Below, one piece after another: positions 17,518 through 28,530 of a DNA stretch of 64,000 bases. The DNA lies in the NCBI RefSeq assembly GCF_024346055.1, contig NZ_JAGQCH010000002.1:124001-188000 (forward strand), written 5' to 3'. This DNA comes from Cyanobium sp. Cruz CV13-4-11 (GTDB lineage Bacteria > Cyanobacteriota > Cyanobacteriia > PCC-6307 > Cyanobiaceae). The position numbers and the translations under genes are program-made. Position 1 is the stretch's first letter; each line of letters opens with the position of its first letter. The notes below the pieces were generated by a model that was given only the letters and a program-made list of their open reading frames with translations, made no database searches and had not been told where the DNA came from.

Positions 17518-18588
17518 ATGAGGATCGCGCAGATTGCCACCCTTCATGAGAGAGTTCCGCCCGTCGGCTATGGAGGAACGGAACGGGTTGTTCACTATCT
17601 CACCGAAGAGCTGGTGCGACGGGGCCATGACGTGGTTCTGTTTGCCAGCGGCGACTCTCTGACCAGCGCCAAGCTCTGCGCCTGTGTCCCTCAGGCCCTG
17701 CGTCTGAGCGGTCAGGTGTCTGACGCCAGCGTGCACAACGTGATCCAGCTCGACCGTGTGCTCGAGAAGCTCGATAACTTCGACATCCTCCATTTCCACA
17801 ACGGTCACACCCATTTCCCCTTGTCCAATCTGCTGGGCGTTCCCCATCTGAACACCCTGCATGGCCCCTTACATGCGCCCGAGCAGAAGCTCCTCTACAC
17901 CCACTTCCATCAGGTGCCCCTGGTCTCGATCTCCGAAACCCAGCGCCAGCCCGTGCCCGGGGCCAACTGGCTGGGCAACGTCTACCACGGACTGCCCAAC
18001 GACCTCTATCGCTACCAGGCCACACCCAGGCCCTATCTGGCCTTCATCGGCCGCATCTCCCCGGAGAAACGGCTGGATCGCGCCATCGCCATCGCCACGG
18101 CCGTGGGCCTGCCCCTGAAGGTGGCCGCCAAGATCGATCCAGTCGACACTCCCTACTATCACGAACACATCGAGCCCCTGTTGCGGAACAATCCACTGGT
18201 GGAATTCATCGGTGAAGTGGATGACGCCGGCAAGCAGGATTTGCTGGGCCATGCCCTTGCCCTGCTGTTTCCGATCGACTGGCCCGAACCGTTCGGTCTG
18301 GTGATGATCGAGGCCAACGCCTGCGGCACTCCGGTGATCGCCTGGCGTAACGGCTCGACCCCGGAAGTGATCCGCCACGGGATCAACGGCTTCCTGGTGG
18401 ACTCGCTGGAGGAGGCCATCGCCGCTATCGGGGCGCTGGAACGGCTGGACCGTGCACGGGTCCGCAGCCACTTCGAAGTCAGCTTTTCGGTCAGTCGCCA
18501 GGCCGAGGACTACGAACAGCTCTACCGCCACCAGATCCAGGCCAGCCGCTGCCACAGCCCTGCCCACCGCTCGCCGGTGCATGCCTGA
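17518..18588 (+). CDS. glycosyltransferase family 4 protein
   Basis: 356-residue GT-B retaining glycosyltransferase, cytosolic or membrane-associated. The N-terminal acceptor domain has PVGYGGTERVVHYLTEEL and HFHNGHTHFP. The C-terminal nucleotide-sugar domain has FIGRISPEKRLDRAI and the E-x7-E motif in EPFGLVMIEANACGTPVIAW. The sugar donor and product cannot be told. It overlaps the following debranching-type gene by eight bases, so the two are probably coupled and act on a shared glucan or glycoside. Confidence 0.88.
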   Translation: MRIAQIATLHERVPPVGYGGTERVVHYLTEELVRRGHDVVLFASGDSLTSAKLCACVPQALRLSGQVSDASVHNVIQLDRVLEKLDNFDILHFHNGHTHFPLSNLLGVPHLNTLHGPLHAPEQKLLYTHFHQVPLVSISETQRQPVPGANWLGNVYHGLPNDLYRYQATPRPYLAFIGRISPEKRLDRAIAIATAVGLPLKVAAKIDPVDTPYYHEHIEPLLRNNPLVEFIGEVDDAGKQDLLGHALALLFPIDWPEPFGLVMIEANACGTPVIAWRNGSTPEVIRHGINGFLVDSLEEAIAAIGALERLDRARVRSHFEVSFSVSRQAEDYEQLYRHQIQASRCHSPAHRSPVHA

Positions 18589-20698
18589 TCCGCTGCATCC
18601 CTTCGTTCTCAAGAACGAGGAAACCTTCGCGATCCTGGATTCCCGTGGCGAGATCAGCCCGGACGGCCAGCCCGATGTCGGCATCTTCCATCGCGGCACC
18701 CGCCACGTCAGCCGGCTGCAACTGTTGCTGTGGGGACGACCACCCCTGGTGCTGAGCTCCACAGAGCGTGGGGCTGTGGGGGTGCTCGTGAGCCATCTCA
18801 GCAACAACGATGGCGGTGACGGCGGCTCCGCCGCGATGACGATCCACCTGGAGCGCAGCACCGTCCTGACCGCCACCGCCTGCCTGCAGCAGTTCTGCTT
18901 CACCAGCTATGGGGACCGGCCCGTCACGATGCCGCTGACCCTGAGGCTCGATGCGGACTTCCGCGACATCTTTGAGGTAAGGGGGTACACCCGATCGGAG
19001 CGGGGCCGTACGGCCCGTCGCGGCATTGACGGCGCCCTGGAACTCATCTACCGGGGCCTGGATGGGGAAGATCGGCTGACGGTGCTGCGCCTGAGTGATC
19101 CCGTTGAGGACGTGGGCGAGGAGCACATCGGGCTGCAGGTGACCCTGGAGCCCAGGCAGACCCGACGGATCTTCCTGGTGCTGGATTTCCACCCCGTCGC
19201 GCAGCCACCTGGGGCGGAAGAGCACTTCACCACCGCCATGGCGGCCACCATCCAGCGCTTCCGGGACGCCCGGCGCAGCGCCGCTTCAGTGGTCAGTGAC
19301 AACCCGGCCTTCAACAGCTGGCTGATGCGCTCCTTTTCCGATGTGCACCTGCTGGCCAGCCAGGTGGAGGATGGGCTTTACCCCTACGCCGGGGTGCCCT
19401 GGTTCAGCTGCCCCTTCGGCCGGGACGGCCTGATCACGGCGCGGCAGATGCTGATGGTGGAGCCGAGGCTCGCCCGGGGCGTGCTGGGCTACCTGGCCTG
19501 CAGCCAGGCGGTTGGCGATAATCCTTCCCACGACGAGGAACCCGGCAAGATCCTGCACGAATCGCGGCTTGGCGAAATGGCCGCACTCGGCGAAGTGCCG
19601 TTCTCGAGGTATTACGGGGCCGTCGACTCCACGCCCCTGTTTCTGATGCTGGCGGGGGATTATCTCCACCGCAGTGATGATCAGGACTTCATCTTCGGCC
19701 TGCTGCCGGAGCTGGAGGCGGCGATGGCCTGGATCCACAGGGCCGAGGCCGGCAGCTTCGATGGCTTCCTGCGCTACCTGCGGGTGGCCGAGAACGGGCT
19801 GCGCAATCAGGGCTGGAAGGATTCAGACGATTCCATCCATCACGCCGATGGCCATCTGGCGGAGGGCTCGATCGCCCTTTGCGAAGTGCAGGCCTACGCC
19901 TACGGAGCCCGCCGTTCGCTCGCCATGATCTATCACCGCCTGGGCCGGGGCACGGAGGCCGAGACGCTGCTCGAGGAGGCCGCCGCCCTGCGTCACCGTT
20001 TCCACCAGGCCTTCTGGTCCCCCTCGATCGATTCCTATGCCCTGGCCATTGATGGCCAGGGCCAGGCCTGCCAGGTGCGGACGTCCAATGCCGGCCACTG
20101 CCTCTGGGCCGGCATCGCCACCACGGAAGCGGCAGCAGCTGTGGCCCGCCAGCTGATGGCCCCCACCAGTTTCAACGGCTGGGGCATCCGCACCCTGGAT
20201 GAACGGGAGCACCGCTACAACCCGATGAGTTATCACAACGGCTCCGTCTGGCCCCATGACAACGCCCTGATCGGCATGGGTCTGGCCCGTTATGGCCACC
20301 GTTCCGAGGCTCTGCAGATCCTCTCCGGCCTGTTCGAGACCGCCAGTGCGGTGCCCATGTTCCAGTTGCCGGAACTCTTCTGCGGGTTCCCGCGCCGGGA
20401 GGAGGAAGGCCCCACCTTCTACCCAGTGGCCTGCAGCCCCCAGGCCTGGGCCAGCGCCAGTGTGTTCGGCCTGCTGGAGGCGATCACTGGCATGTCGATC
20501 GAGCGGGAGCATGGCAGCAGCCGGGTGCAGGTACGCCTGCACAATCCCTGCCTGCCGAGGGGGCTCAACCTGCTGGACATCAACGGACTCCGTCATGGCG
20601 ACGAGGAGATCAACCTGCAGTTCCACCGCAGCGAGCACGATGTGGGCGTGCTGGTGCGAAGCCGGACGCCTGGGGTGGACGTGTTGATCATGAAGTGA
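18581..20698 (+). CDS. amylo-alpha-1,6-glucosidase-like protein (GDE N-terminal domain)
   Basis: 705 residues from the ATG at 18581. The N-terminal half (FAILDSRGEISPDGQPDVGI, FHRGTRHVSRLQLLLWGRPP) matches the glycogen-debranching N-terminal domain. The C-terminal half is an (alpha/alpha)6 barrel with PWFSCPFGRDGLITARQML, GWKDSDDSIHHADG, and SYHNGSVWPHDNALIGMGLA, whose acidic residues fit GH15/GH63-like catalysis. Likely a cytosolic alpha-glucosidase acting on glucan branches or on the product of the GT4 partner. It overlaps that gene by eight bases. The exact substrate is not certain. Confidence 0.85.
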   Translation: MPDPLHPFVLKNEETFAILDSRGEISPDGQPDVGIFHRGTRHVSRLQLLLWGRPPLVLSSTERGAVGVLVSHLSNNDGGDGGSAAMTIHLERSTVLTATACLQQFCFTSYGDRPVTMPLTLRLDADFRDIFEVRGYTRSERGRTARRGIDGALELIYRGLDGEDRLTVLRLSDPVEDVGEEHIGLQVTLEPRQTRRIFLVLDFHPVAQPPGAEEHFTTAMAATIQRFRDARRSAASVVSDNPAFNSWLMRSFSDVHLLASQVEDGLYPYAGVPWFSCPFGRDGLITARQMLMVEPRLARGVLGYLACSQAVGDNPSHDEEPGKILHESRLGEMAALGEVPFSRYYGAVDSTPLFLMLAGDYLHRSDDQDFIFGLLPELEAAMAWIHRAEAGSFDGFLRYLRVAENGLRNQGWKDSDDSIHHADGHLAEGSIALCEVQAYAYGARRSLAMIYHRLGRGTEAETLLEEAAALRHRFHQAFWSPSIDSYALAIDGQGQACQVRTSNAGHCLWAGIATTEAAAAVARQLMAPTSFNGWGIRTLDEREHRYNPMSYHNGSVWPHDNALIGMGLARYGHRSEALQILSGLFETASAVPMFQLPELFCGFPRREEEGPTFYPVACSPQAWASASVFGLLEAITGMSIEREHGSSRVQVRLHNPCLPRGLNLLDINGLRHGDEEINLQFHRSEHDVGVLVRSRTPGVDVLIMK

Positions 20699-20735
20699 GA
20701 CCCAGGCCAGGAACCGACTGCAACCGCCTGCCGGC

Positions 20736-23108
20736 TCAGCCGATGCCGGTGCGGCAGAGGTCGAGAACGTCGGCCATCGAGCGGATCTGGTCCATGCTGG
20801 TGCGCAGCTGGGCGGCACTGAGCAGCTCGACCCGCAGGTCGATGCGGGCCGGCTTGCCGGCACTGGTGCGCACCCGGGCATCACTGACGTTGATGCGGTG
20901 GTCGGAGAGGCGCATCAGGATGTCCTTCAGGACACCCACGCGATCGAGCACCTCGATGCGCAGGCGCACCGGGTAGCGCCGCTGCTGCGCTTCCCCGAGC
21001 GGGTTCCAGCGCACCGGCAGCCGCCGTTCCACCGGCACCTGGGGCACGTTGGCGCAGTCCTGGCGGTGGATGGTGATGCCATGGTTGCCCAGGGCCACGG
21101 TGCCGACGATTCCCTCGCCAGGCAGGGGACTGCAGCAACCGCCGAGGCGGTACTCGAGGCCCTCCAGCCCCAGGATCGGGCTGTTGGAGGGATGCCCATG
21201 GGGGGCCTGGCGCGGCTGGGCCGCCGCCACACCGGCGGCCACCTCCTCATTGGTGGGAGCGGGGGTGGCGGCGGCGGTGCTCAGGCGCACCTCCTCCCGC
21301 AGGCGGTTGAGCACCTGCTGCAGGGTGACGCCCCCGAACCCCAGGGCAGCCAGAAGATCCTCCGTACCCACCAGGTTGCAGCGCTTCGCCACCCGGGCGA
21401 TCGCCTCCCCGTTGAGCAGGGCATCAAAGCCGTCGCGGCCCAGTTCCCGCTCGAGCATCTCAGTGCCCCGCAGGATGTTGTCGTCGCGGTGGCTGCGCTT
21501 GTACCAACCCCGGATGCGGTTGCGGGCCGTGGGGGTGGCCACGAAGTTGAGCCAGTCGAGGCTCGGGTGGGCGTTCTTGGCCGTGATCACCTGCACGAAG
21601 TCGCCGTTCTGCAACGGCGTGGCCAGGGGGCAGAGGCGGTCGTTGATGCGGACGCCCTGGCAGTGGTTGCCCACCTCCGAGTGGATGCGGAAGGCGAAGT
21701 CGACGGCGGTGGAGCCCTTGCGCAGCCCCACCACATCCCCCTTGGGGGTGAACACGAACACCTCTTCATCAAAGAGGTCCTCCTTGATCGAGGCCAGGAA
21801 GTCGCTGCTGTCCTCGCCGCCGTCATCCTTCTGCCAGTCGACCAGCTGCCGCAGCCAGTTGAAGCGCTCCGTGTCGCCCGCCGCCGGCGAGCCCCCCTCC
21901 TTGTACTTCCAGTGGGCGGCGATGCCATACTCGGCCACCTGGTGCATGTCGGTGGTGCGGATCTGCACCTCGATCGGCCGGTGGCGGCCGATCACGGCAG
22001 TGTGCAGCGACTGGTAGCCGTTGGGCTTGGGCAGGCCGATGTAGTCCTTGAAGCGACCGGGGATCGGCCGGAAGATGTCGTGCACCACCGCCAGCGCCCG
22101 GTAGCAGCTCTCCACGCCCGGACAGAGGATCCGCAGGGCCGCCACGTCGTAGATCTCGTGGAAGGCCTTCTGCTGGCGCTGCATCTTGCTCCAGATGCCA
22201 TAGAGGTGCTTGGGCCGGCCACTCACCTCGCAGTCCTGCAGACCCGCGGCCACCAGCCGGTCCCGCAGCAGCTGCACCGTGGCCCCCAGCCGTTCCTCCC
22301 GTTCGCTGCGCTTGGTGGCGACCTGCTGCTGCACATCCCGATAGGACTCGGGCTCCAGCACCTTGAAGGCCAGATCCTCCAGTTCCCACTTGAAGCGGCC
22401 GATGCCCAGCCGGTTGGCCAGGGGGGCGTAGATGTCGCGGGTTTCCCGGGCGATGCGCTGCTGCTTCTCGGGCTTGAGGGCCCCGAGGGTGCGCATGTTG
22501 TGCAGGCGGTCGGCCAGCTTCACCAGCACCACCCGGATGTCGCTGGCCATGGCCAGAAACATGCGCCTCAGGTTCTCCGCCTGGGCTTCGGTGCGGTTGG
22601 TGAAATGGATGCCACCCAGCTTGGTGACCCCCTCCACCAGGGCGCGCACCTCCTCGCCGAAGCGGGCCTCGATCTCCTCGGGCGTGACCTGGGTGTCCTC
22701 CACCACGTCGTGGAGGAAGCCGGCGGCGATCACCGCCGCGCTGGCGCCGATGTCACGCAGCAGACCGGCGACGGCGATCGGGTGGACGATGTAGGGCTCG
22801 CCGCTGGCCCGGAACTGGCCGTCGTGGAGCTGGTAGGCAAAGTCGAAGGCCGTGGCCACCAGGGCCTCCGGATCGACCGGGCGCGACTCGACTCCGGCGG
22901 GCTGCCGTTGCTGCAGGCTCTGGCGTAGCCAGGCCGGCAGGGGGACGCCGTAGGTGCGCTCGGGTGCTTCGGGGGACTTGGAAGCGGGCGGCCCCTGGGC
23001 GGGAGTCTGCAGCGAAACTGTGGCGTCGAGCGCCACATCTGCATCAGAAGCTGGGACCGAGGCGTAGGCCACCGGAGGGGAACCTGGATCCGGCGCCACT
23101 CTCAGCAT
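20736..23108 (-). CDS. spoT: bifunctional (p)ppGpp synthetase/hydrolase RelA/SpoT
   Basis: 790 residues in the long RSH layout, controlling the stringent response. In order: HD hydrolase (HDGQFRASGEPYIVHPIAVA, then HDVVEDT), synthetase (GRFKDYIGLPKPNGYQSLHT, EYGIAAHWKYKEG), TGS (VFVFTPKGDVVGLRKGSTAV), helical and zinc-finger parts (GGCCSPLPGEGIVG), and ACT at the C-terminus (VGVLKDILMRLSDHRINVS). The R-F-K-D in the synthetase is the RXKD form linked to bifunctional enzymes. I chose the ATG at 23108; an earlier in-frame start at 23228 would overlap the divergent ABC gene. Confidence 0.95.
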   Translation of the reverse strand: MLRVAPDPGSPPVAYASVPASDADVALDATVSLQTPAQGPPASKSPEAPERTYGVPLPAWLRQSLQQRQPAGVESRPVDPEALVATAFDFAYQLHDGQFRASGEPYIVHPIAVAGLLRDIGASAAVIAAGFLHDVVEDTQVTPEEIEARFGEEVRALVEGVTKLGGIHFTNRTEAQAENLRRMFLAMASDIRVVLVKLADRLHNMRTLGALKPEKQQRIARETRDIYAPLANRLGIGRFKWELEDLAFKVLEPESYRDVQQQVATKRSEREERLGATVQLLRDRLVAAGLQDCEVSGRPKHLYGIWSKMQRQQKAFHEIYDVAALRILCPGVESCYRALAVVHDIFRPIPGRFKDYIGLPKPNGYQSLHTAVIGRHRPIEVQIRTTDMHQVAEYGIAAHWKYKEGGSPAAGDTERFNWLRQLVDWQKDDGGEDSSDFLASIKEDLFDEEVFVFTPKGDVVGLRKGSTAVDFAFRIHSEVGNHCQGVRINDRLCPLATPLQNGDFVQVITAKNAHPSLDWLNFVATPTARNRIRGWYKRSHRDDNILRGTEMLERELGRDGFDALLNGEAIARVAKRCNLVGTEDLLAALGFGGVTLQQVLNRLREEVRLSTAAATPAPTNEEVAAGVAAAQPRQAPHGHPSNSPILGLEGLEYRLGGCCSPLPGEGIVGTVALGNHGITIHRQDCANVPQVPVERRLPVRWNPLGEAQQRRYPVRLRIEVLDRVGVLKDILMRLSDHRINVSDARVRTSAGKPARIDLRVELLSAAQLRTSMDQIRSMADVLDLCRTGIG

Positions 23109-23205
23109 CACACCCTGCAGGGTCCCCCCATGGTATGGGGCATTCGTCACGAACCAGGGGATTTGCGCATTCGGCCATCCAGACTGGACACCGCCGGCCC
23201 CGTCC

Positions 23206-24816
<1,611 letters not shown>

Positions 24817-24849
24817 TCCACCCGCCTGAGCCGTCCTGATCTGGAAAGC

Positions 24850-25344
24850 TCAGAGGATCGCGCGCAGCAGGTCGGCGATCAGCAGGTCGTCGAGGGAGAA
24901 GAGGCCGCCACCGGAGGTGATCAGCACCAGGCACATCACCACATACATCGCCGCCTTCTCCCAGCTGGGCGGTTCACCGACACCCATCGGTCCGGCGTAG
25001 TCACCCGGGGGGATCTGGTAGGGATCCGGAGCGATGAACGGGAAACCGGAGACCAGCTCCAGCACCATGGCGTAGGCCATCGACACCAGAATCGCCAGGG
25101 CCGCCAGGGGGGTGAGCAGGCCCGGGATCAGGGCGATCCCGGCGCCCCACATCGAGGCCGCCGACAGAAAGCAGAGCCATTCCGGCGTCTTCATCGCCGT
25201 GGACCAGGTCTTGAGGTTGCGCAGCTTCGGCCAGCCGTGGCGGATGAAGGCCACCCCCACGAACAGCCGCAGCGCCAGCAGCCCGGCAGCGGCCACCACC
25301 GAAGGGCCGCTGGGCACGAGCAGGGTGACGATCTCGAGATCCAT
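24850..25344 (-). CDS. DoxX family membrane protein
   Basis: 164 residues from the ATG at 25344, with four membrane segments: LLALRLFVGVAFIRHGWPKL matches the first helix of DoxX-family proteins, then a second near WLCFLSAASMWGAGIALIPG, a third in LAALAILVSMAYAMVLELV, and a fourth in AAMYVVMCLVLITSG. Members sit in the inner membrane and some partner with oxidoreductases. A loop with FPFIAPDPYQIPPGDYAG lies between helices 3 and 4. It starts 143 bases from the divergent glgX start and ends 33 bases from the converging ABC gene. Confidence 0.8.
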   Translation of the reverse strand: MDLEIVTLLVPSGPSVVAAAGLLALRLFVGVAFIRHGWPKLRNLKTWSTAMKTPEWLCFLSAASMWGAGIALIPGLLTPLAALAILVSMAYAMVLELVSGFPFIAPDPYQIPPGDYAGPMGVGEPPSWEKAAMYVVMCLVLITSGGGLFSLDDLLIADLLRAIL

Positions 25345-25487
25345 CGGCGGGCGGAACGGCGGGACGGCGTGCCGGCTCACCGTAAGCAGGGTCGACGGAC
25401 GGCGCCGCGGCGGGGCCGGGCGAAACCGGGGGTCCTGGCCATCATGCGGTTGGCGGGCCCCCTGTCCCCTCCACCCCTGCCGACGCC

Positions 25488-27617
25488 ATGACCTCATGCA
25501 CGGCGGCCCCGCCGTCCCCGGGAAGCTCTGCCCCCCTGGGCGCCTCGGTCAGCGAGGGCGGTGTCAACTTCAGCCTCTATGCCCGGCGGGCGATGGCGGT
25601 GGAGCTGTGCCTGTTCGCGCGCGTCGACGATGCCGTGCCCAGCCACCGCCTCCGTCTCGATCCCGACCGGCACCACACCGGCGACTACTGGCACTGCCGG
25701 CTGGAGGGGATCGGGCCGGGCCAGCACTACGGCTGGCGGGTCGAGGGACCCCGGCAGCCGCAGCTGGGGCTGCGCTTCGATCCGGCCAACCTGCTGCTCG
25801 ATCCCCACGGGCTGGCCCTGGCGATGCCTCCGGGCTACGGCCGCGCCCCCGGCCGCAGCAGCGCCGGCGACTGGGGCACCGCCATGAAGAGCGTGGTGGC
25901 CGACCCGCACGCCTACGACTGGGAGGGGGATCGCCCGCTGCACCGGCCCTCGCGTGAGACGGTGATCTACGAGCTGCATGTGCGCGGTTTCACCGCCCAC
26001 CCCAGCGCCGGCCTGCCGCCGGAGCAGGCGGGCACCTACCGGGGCCTGATCAGCCGCATCCCCTACCTCCAGGACCTGGGCATCACGGCGGTGGAGCTGC
26101 TGCCGGTGTTCGCCTTCGATCCCCTGGCGGCCCCCAGCGGCCATCGCAACTACTGGGGCTATCAGCCGGTGTCGTTCTTCGCACCCCACCCCGGCTACGC
26201 CTGCAGCAGCGATCCGCTGGCGGTGATCGATGAGTTCCGCGACCTGGTCAAGGCCCTACACCGGGCCGGTATCGAGGTGATTCTCGATGTGGTGTTCAAC
26301 CACACCGCCGAAAGCGACGCCGAGGGACCGGCCTTCTGCTTCCGGGGGCTGGCGGACGGCGACTACTACCTCCAGAACGGTGATGGCACCTACATCGACG
26401 ACACCGGCTGCGGCAACACCTTCAACGCCAACCATCCGGTGGTGCGGCGCCTGATCCGCGAGAGCCTGCGCCACTGGGTGCGGCATCTGCATGTCGATGG
26501 CTTCCGTTTCGATCTGGCCTCGGTGCTGGACCGGGACCAGACCGGCCAGCCCACGCCCCTGTCACCGATCCTCTGGGACATCGACACCGATCCGGTGCTG
26601 GCCGGCACCAAATTGATCGCCGAGGCCTGGGATGCCGCCGGCCTGTATCAGGTGGGCAGCTTCGTCGGCGACAACTGGCAGGAGTGGAACGGACGCTTCC
26701 GTGACGACGTGCGCCGCTTCCTCAAGGGGGATGGGGGCCTGGCCCGCAGCGTCAGCCAGCGCCTGATCGGCAGCCCCGACATCTACGGCCACAAGCAGCG
26801 GGAGGCCGAGGCCAGCGTCAACTTCATCACCTGCCACGACGGATTCACCCTGGCCGATCTGGTCAGCTACAACGGCAAACACAACGAAGCGAACGGCGAA
26901 AACAACCGCGACGGCAGCGACGACAACGCCAGCTGGAACTGCGGCATTGAGGGGCCCACGCAGGATGCCGATGTCCTGGCCCTGCGCGCCCGACAGAGTC
27001 GCAACCTGTTGACGCTGCTGCTGCTGGCCACCGGCACGCCGATGCTGGCCATGGGGGACGAGATGGGCCGCAGCCAGCAGGGCAACAACAACGCCTACGC
27101 CCAGGACAACCCAATCAGCTGGGTCGATTGGTCGCTGCTGGAGCGCCATGCCGACCTGCATCGCTTCGTGCGGGAACTGGTGACCTACCGCCAGCGCCGG
27201 GATGTGGTGGTCAACGCCCGCAGCCTCAGCCTCGGCGAACTGGTGCAACGCCATCAGGTGAGCTGGCATGGGGTCGAACCGAACCAGCCCGACTGGAGCG
27301 ACAGCTCCCATGCCTTCGCCGTGACCATCACCAGCGTCGGCCAACGGTTCCGCTGGCACGCCATGGTCAACGCCTGGTGGGAGAAGCTGACCTTCCGGCT
27401 GCCCGCCGCCGATGCCGGCCACAACACCTGGCAGCGCTGGATCGACACCTCCCGAGCCAGCCCGGAGGATGTGGTGCCATGGATGGGCGCGCCGGCCCTG
27501 GAGGCGGACACCTACACCCTGGGGCCCCGCTCGGTCGTGGTGCTGATCGTGGAGCTCAGTCCTGCAGCAGCTGCAGCTGATGGCCATCCGGATCAGCCAG
27601 CTGCAGGGCCCGCGTAG
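25488..27617 (+). CDS. glgX: glycogen debranching enzyme (GH13 isoamylase type)
   Basis: 709 residues; hydrolyses alpha-1,6 branch points of glycogen or limit dextrin in the cytosol. An N-terminal CBM48 domain (SEGGVNFSLYARRAMAVELC) precedes a GH13 barrel with VILDVVFNHTAE, DGFRFDLASVL (nucleophile Asp, about residue 342), IAEAWDAAG (acid/base Glu, about residue 380) and ITCHDGFTL. The sequence GNNNAYAQDNPISWVDW is typical of GlgX. The last 62 bases overlap the end of the VOC-protein gene on the other strand, so both C-termini are encoded by the same DNA. Confidence 0.94.
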   Translation: MTSCTAAPPSPGSSAPLGASVSEGGVNFSLYARRAMAVELCLFARVDDAVPSHRLRLDPDRHHTGDYWHCRLEGIGPGQHYGWRVEGPRQPQLGLRFDPANLLLDPHGLALAMPPGYGRAPGRSSAGDWGTAMKSVVADPHAYDWEGDRPLHRPSRETVIYELHVRGFTAHPSAGLPPEQAGTYRGLISRIPYLQDLGITAVELLPVFAFDPLAAPSGHRNYWGYQPVSFFAPHPGYACSSDPLAVIDEFRDLVKALHRAGIEVILDVVFNHTAESDAEGPAFCFRGLADGDYYLQNGDGTYIDDTGCGNTFNANHPVVRRLIRESLRHWVRHLHVDGFRFDLASVLDRDQTGQPTPLSPILWDIDTDPVLAGTKLIAEAWDAAGLYQVGSFVGDNWQEWNGRFRDDVRRFLKGDGGLARSVSQRLIGSPDIYGHKQREAEASVNFITCHDGFTLADLVSYNGKHNEANGENNRDGSDDNASWNCGIEGPTQDADVLALRARQSRNLLTLLLLATGTPMLAMGDEMGRSQQGNNNAYAQDNPISWVDWSLLERHADLHRFVRELVTYRQRRDVVVNARSLSLGELVQRHQVSWHGVEPNQPDWSDSSHAFAVTITSVGQRFRWHAMVNAWWEKLTFRLPAADAGHNTWQRWIDTSRASPEDVVPWMGAPALEADTYTLGPRSVVVLIVELSPAAAAADGHPDQPAAGPA

Positions 27618-28530
27618 CCCCGATCCAGCCAGCCTGATCGCCCAGTTCGACGATCCCCGGCGAGATCAGGCGCCCGCCGAAGGACTCGGCCCGCTTGGCG
27701 ATTGCCTCCAGATCCGCCACGCGCAGCCGCAACTGCCAGTGGGCCAGATCCTGAATGCCCTGATCGGTGGGCATGGCGAGCCCGCCGGTGGGTTCGCGGT
27801 AATCAAGGCACTCCACACCGGCGCCCGTGGGGCAGCGATGGCCGGTGATGTGCACCCGCGTCCCGTCCAGTCCGTCAAGCCCGTCCTGTTCCAGCCCGCT
27901 GTTGACGCCGTCGCCACCGGCACTCAGGCCCAGCAGCTCGCGATAGAAACGGCAGCTGGCGGCGGTGTCGGCGATGCCGATGGCACTGTGGTCGATGCCC
28001 AGCACCGGTCCGGGGGCGTCGCCATGCCAGCGGGCCTCCCCCTTGTCCGGCGGGAACTGCAGCAGCTCCAGGGGATGGCCGTCCGGATCGCGGAACTTGA
28101 AGGCGACGATGCCGGCGGCGGCCGCGTTCCAGTCCGGCAGCCGCTGGGGCGCCGAGGAGATCGCCGTGATGCGGCCGGCGGCGAAGGCCGGCTGCAGCCC
28201 CGCCAGGGCCGCCTCCATGCTGTTGACCACCAGGCAGGCGTGCTGGAACCAGCGGTCGTTGCTGCGGGAACCGGCCGGGATCGGCCGCCCCGGACGGGCG
28301 CCGGGCCCCGGCGTGAGCACCTCAGTGAGCTCCAGCACCTCCGTGCCGATCGCCAGCCGCAGCACCCTGAGCCTGGCTCCGGGAAGGCCCACCAACCGGG
28401 CGTAGGGGCCGCCCTCCAGCTCCACGGCCTCCCCCAGGCGCCGGAAGCCCAGGCAGGTCTCGAAGAAGGCGGCGCTGGCCTCGACATTGGCCGTGGTGAA
28501 CCCGAGGCTGTCGATGTGGGGAAGGGTCAT
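27556..28530 (-). CDS. two-domain VOC (glyoxalase-like) protein
   Basis: 324 residues with two vicinal-oxygen-chelate modules: one opens with PHIDSLGFTTANVEASAAFF and ends in FRDPDGHPLELLQFP; the second opens with IDHSAIGIADTAASCRFYRE and ends in LADPDGHQLQLLQD. The D-P-D-G-H-x-L-x-L pattern repeats in both and supplies metal-binding Glu and His. Such proteins are dioxygenases, isomerases or lyases; the substrate is open. The ATG at 28530 overlaps the upstream transporter stop by four bases. The 3' end overlaps glgX by 62 bases. Confidence 0.85.
   Translation of the reverse strand: MTLPHIDSLGFTTANVEASAAFFETCLGFRRLGEAVELEGGPYARLVGLPGARLRVLRLAIGTEVLELTEVLTPGPGARPGRPIPAGSRSNDRWFQHACLVVNSMEAALAGLQPAFAAGRITAISSAPQRLPDWNAAAAGIVAFKFRDPDGHPLELLQFPPDKGEARWHGDAPGPVLGIDHSAIGIADTAASCRFYRELLGLSAGGDGVNSGLEQDGLDGLDGTRVHITGHRCPTGAGVECLDYREPTGGLAMPTDQGIQDLAHWQLRLRVADLEAIAKRAESFGGRLISPGIVELGDQAGWIGATRALQLADPDGHQLQLLQD

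Noticed and set aside
20898..22928. 676-codon plus-strand frame opposite relA/spoT
   Set aside because: Antisense of a well-conserved RSH enzyme; no start site or family features.
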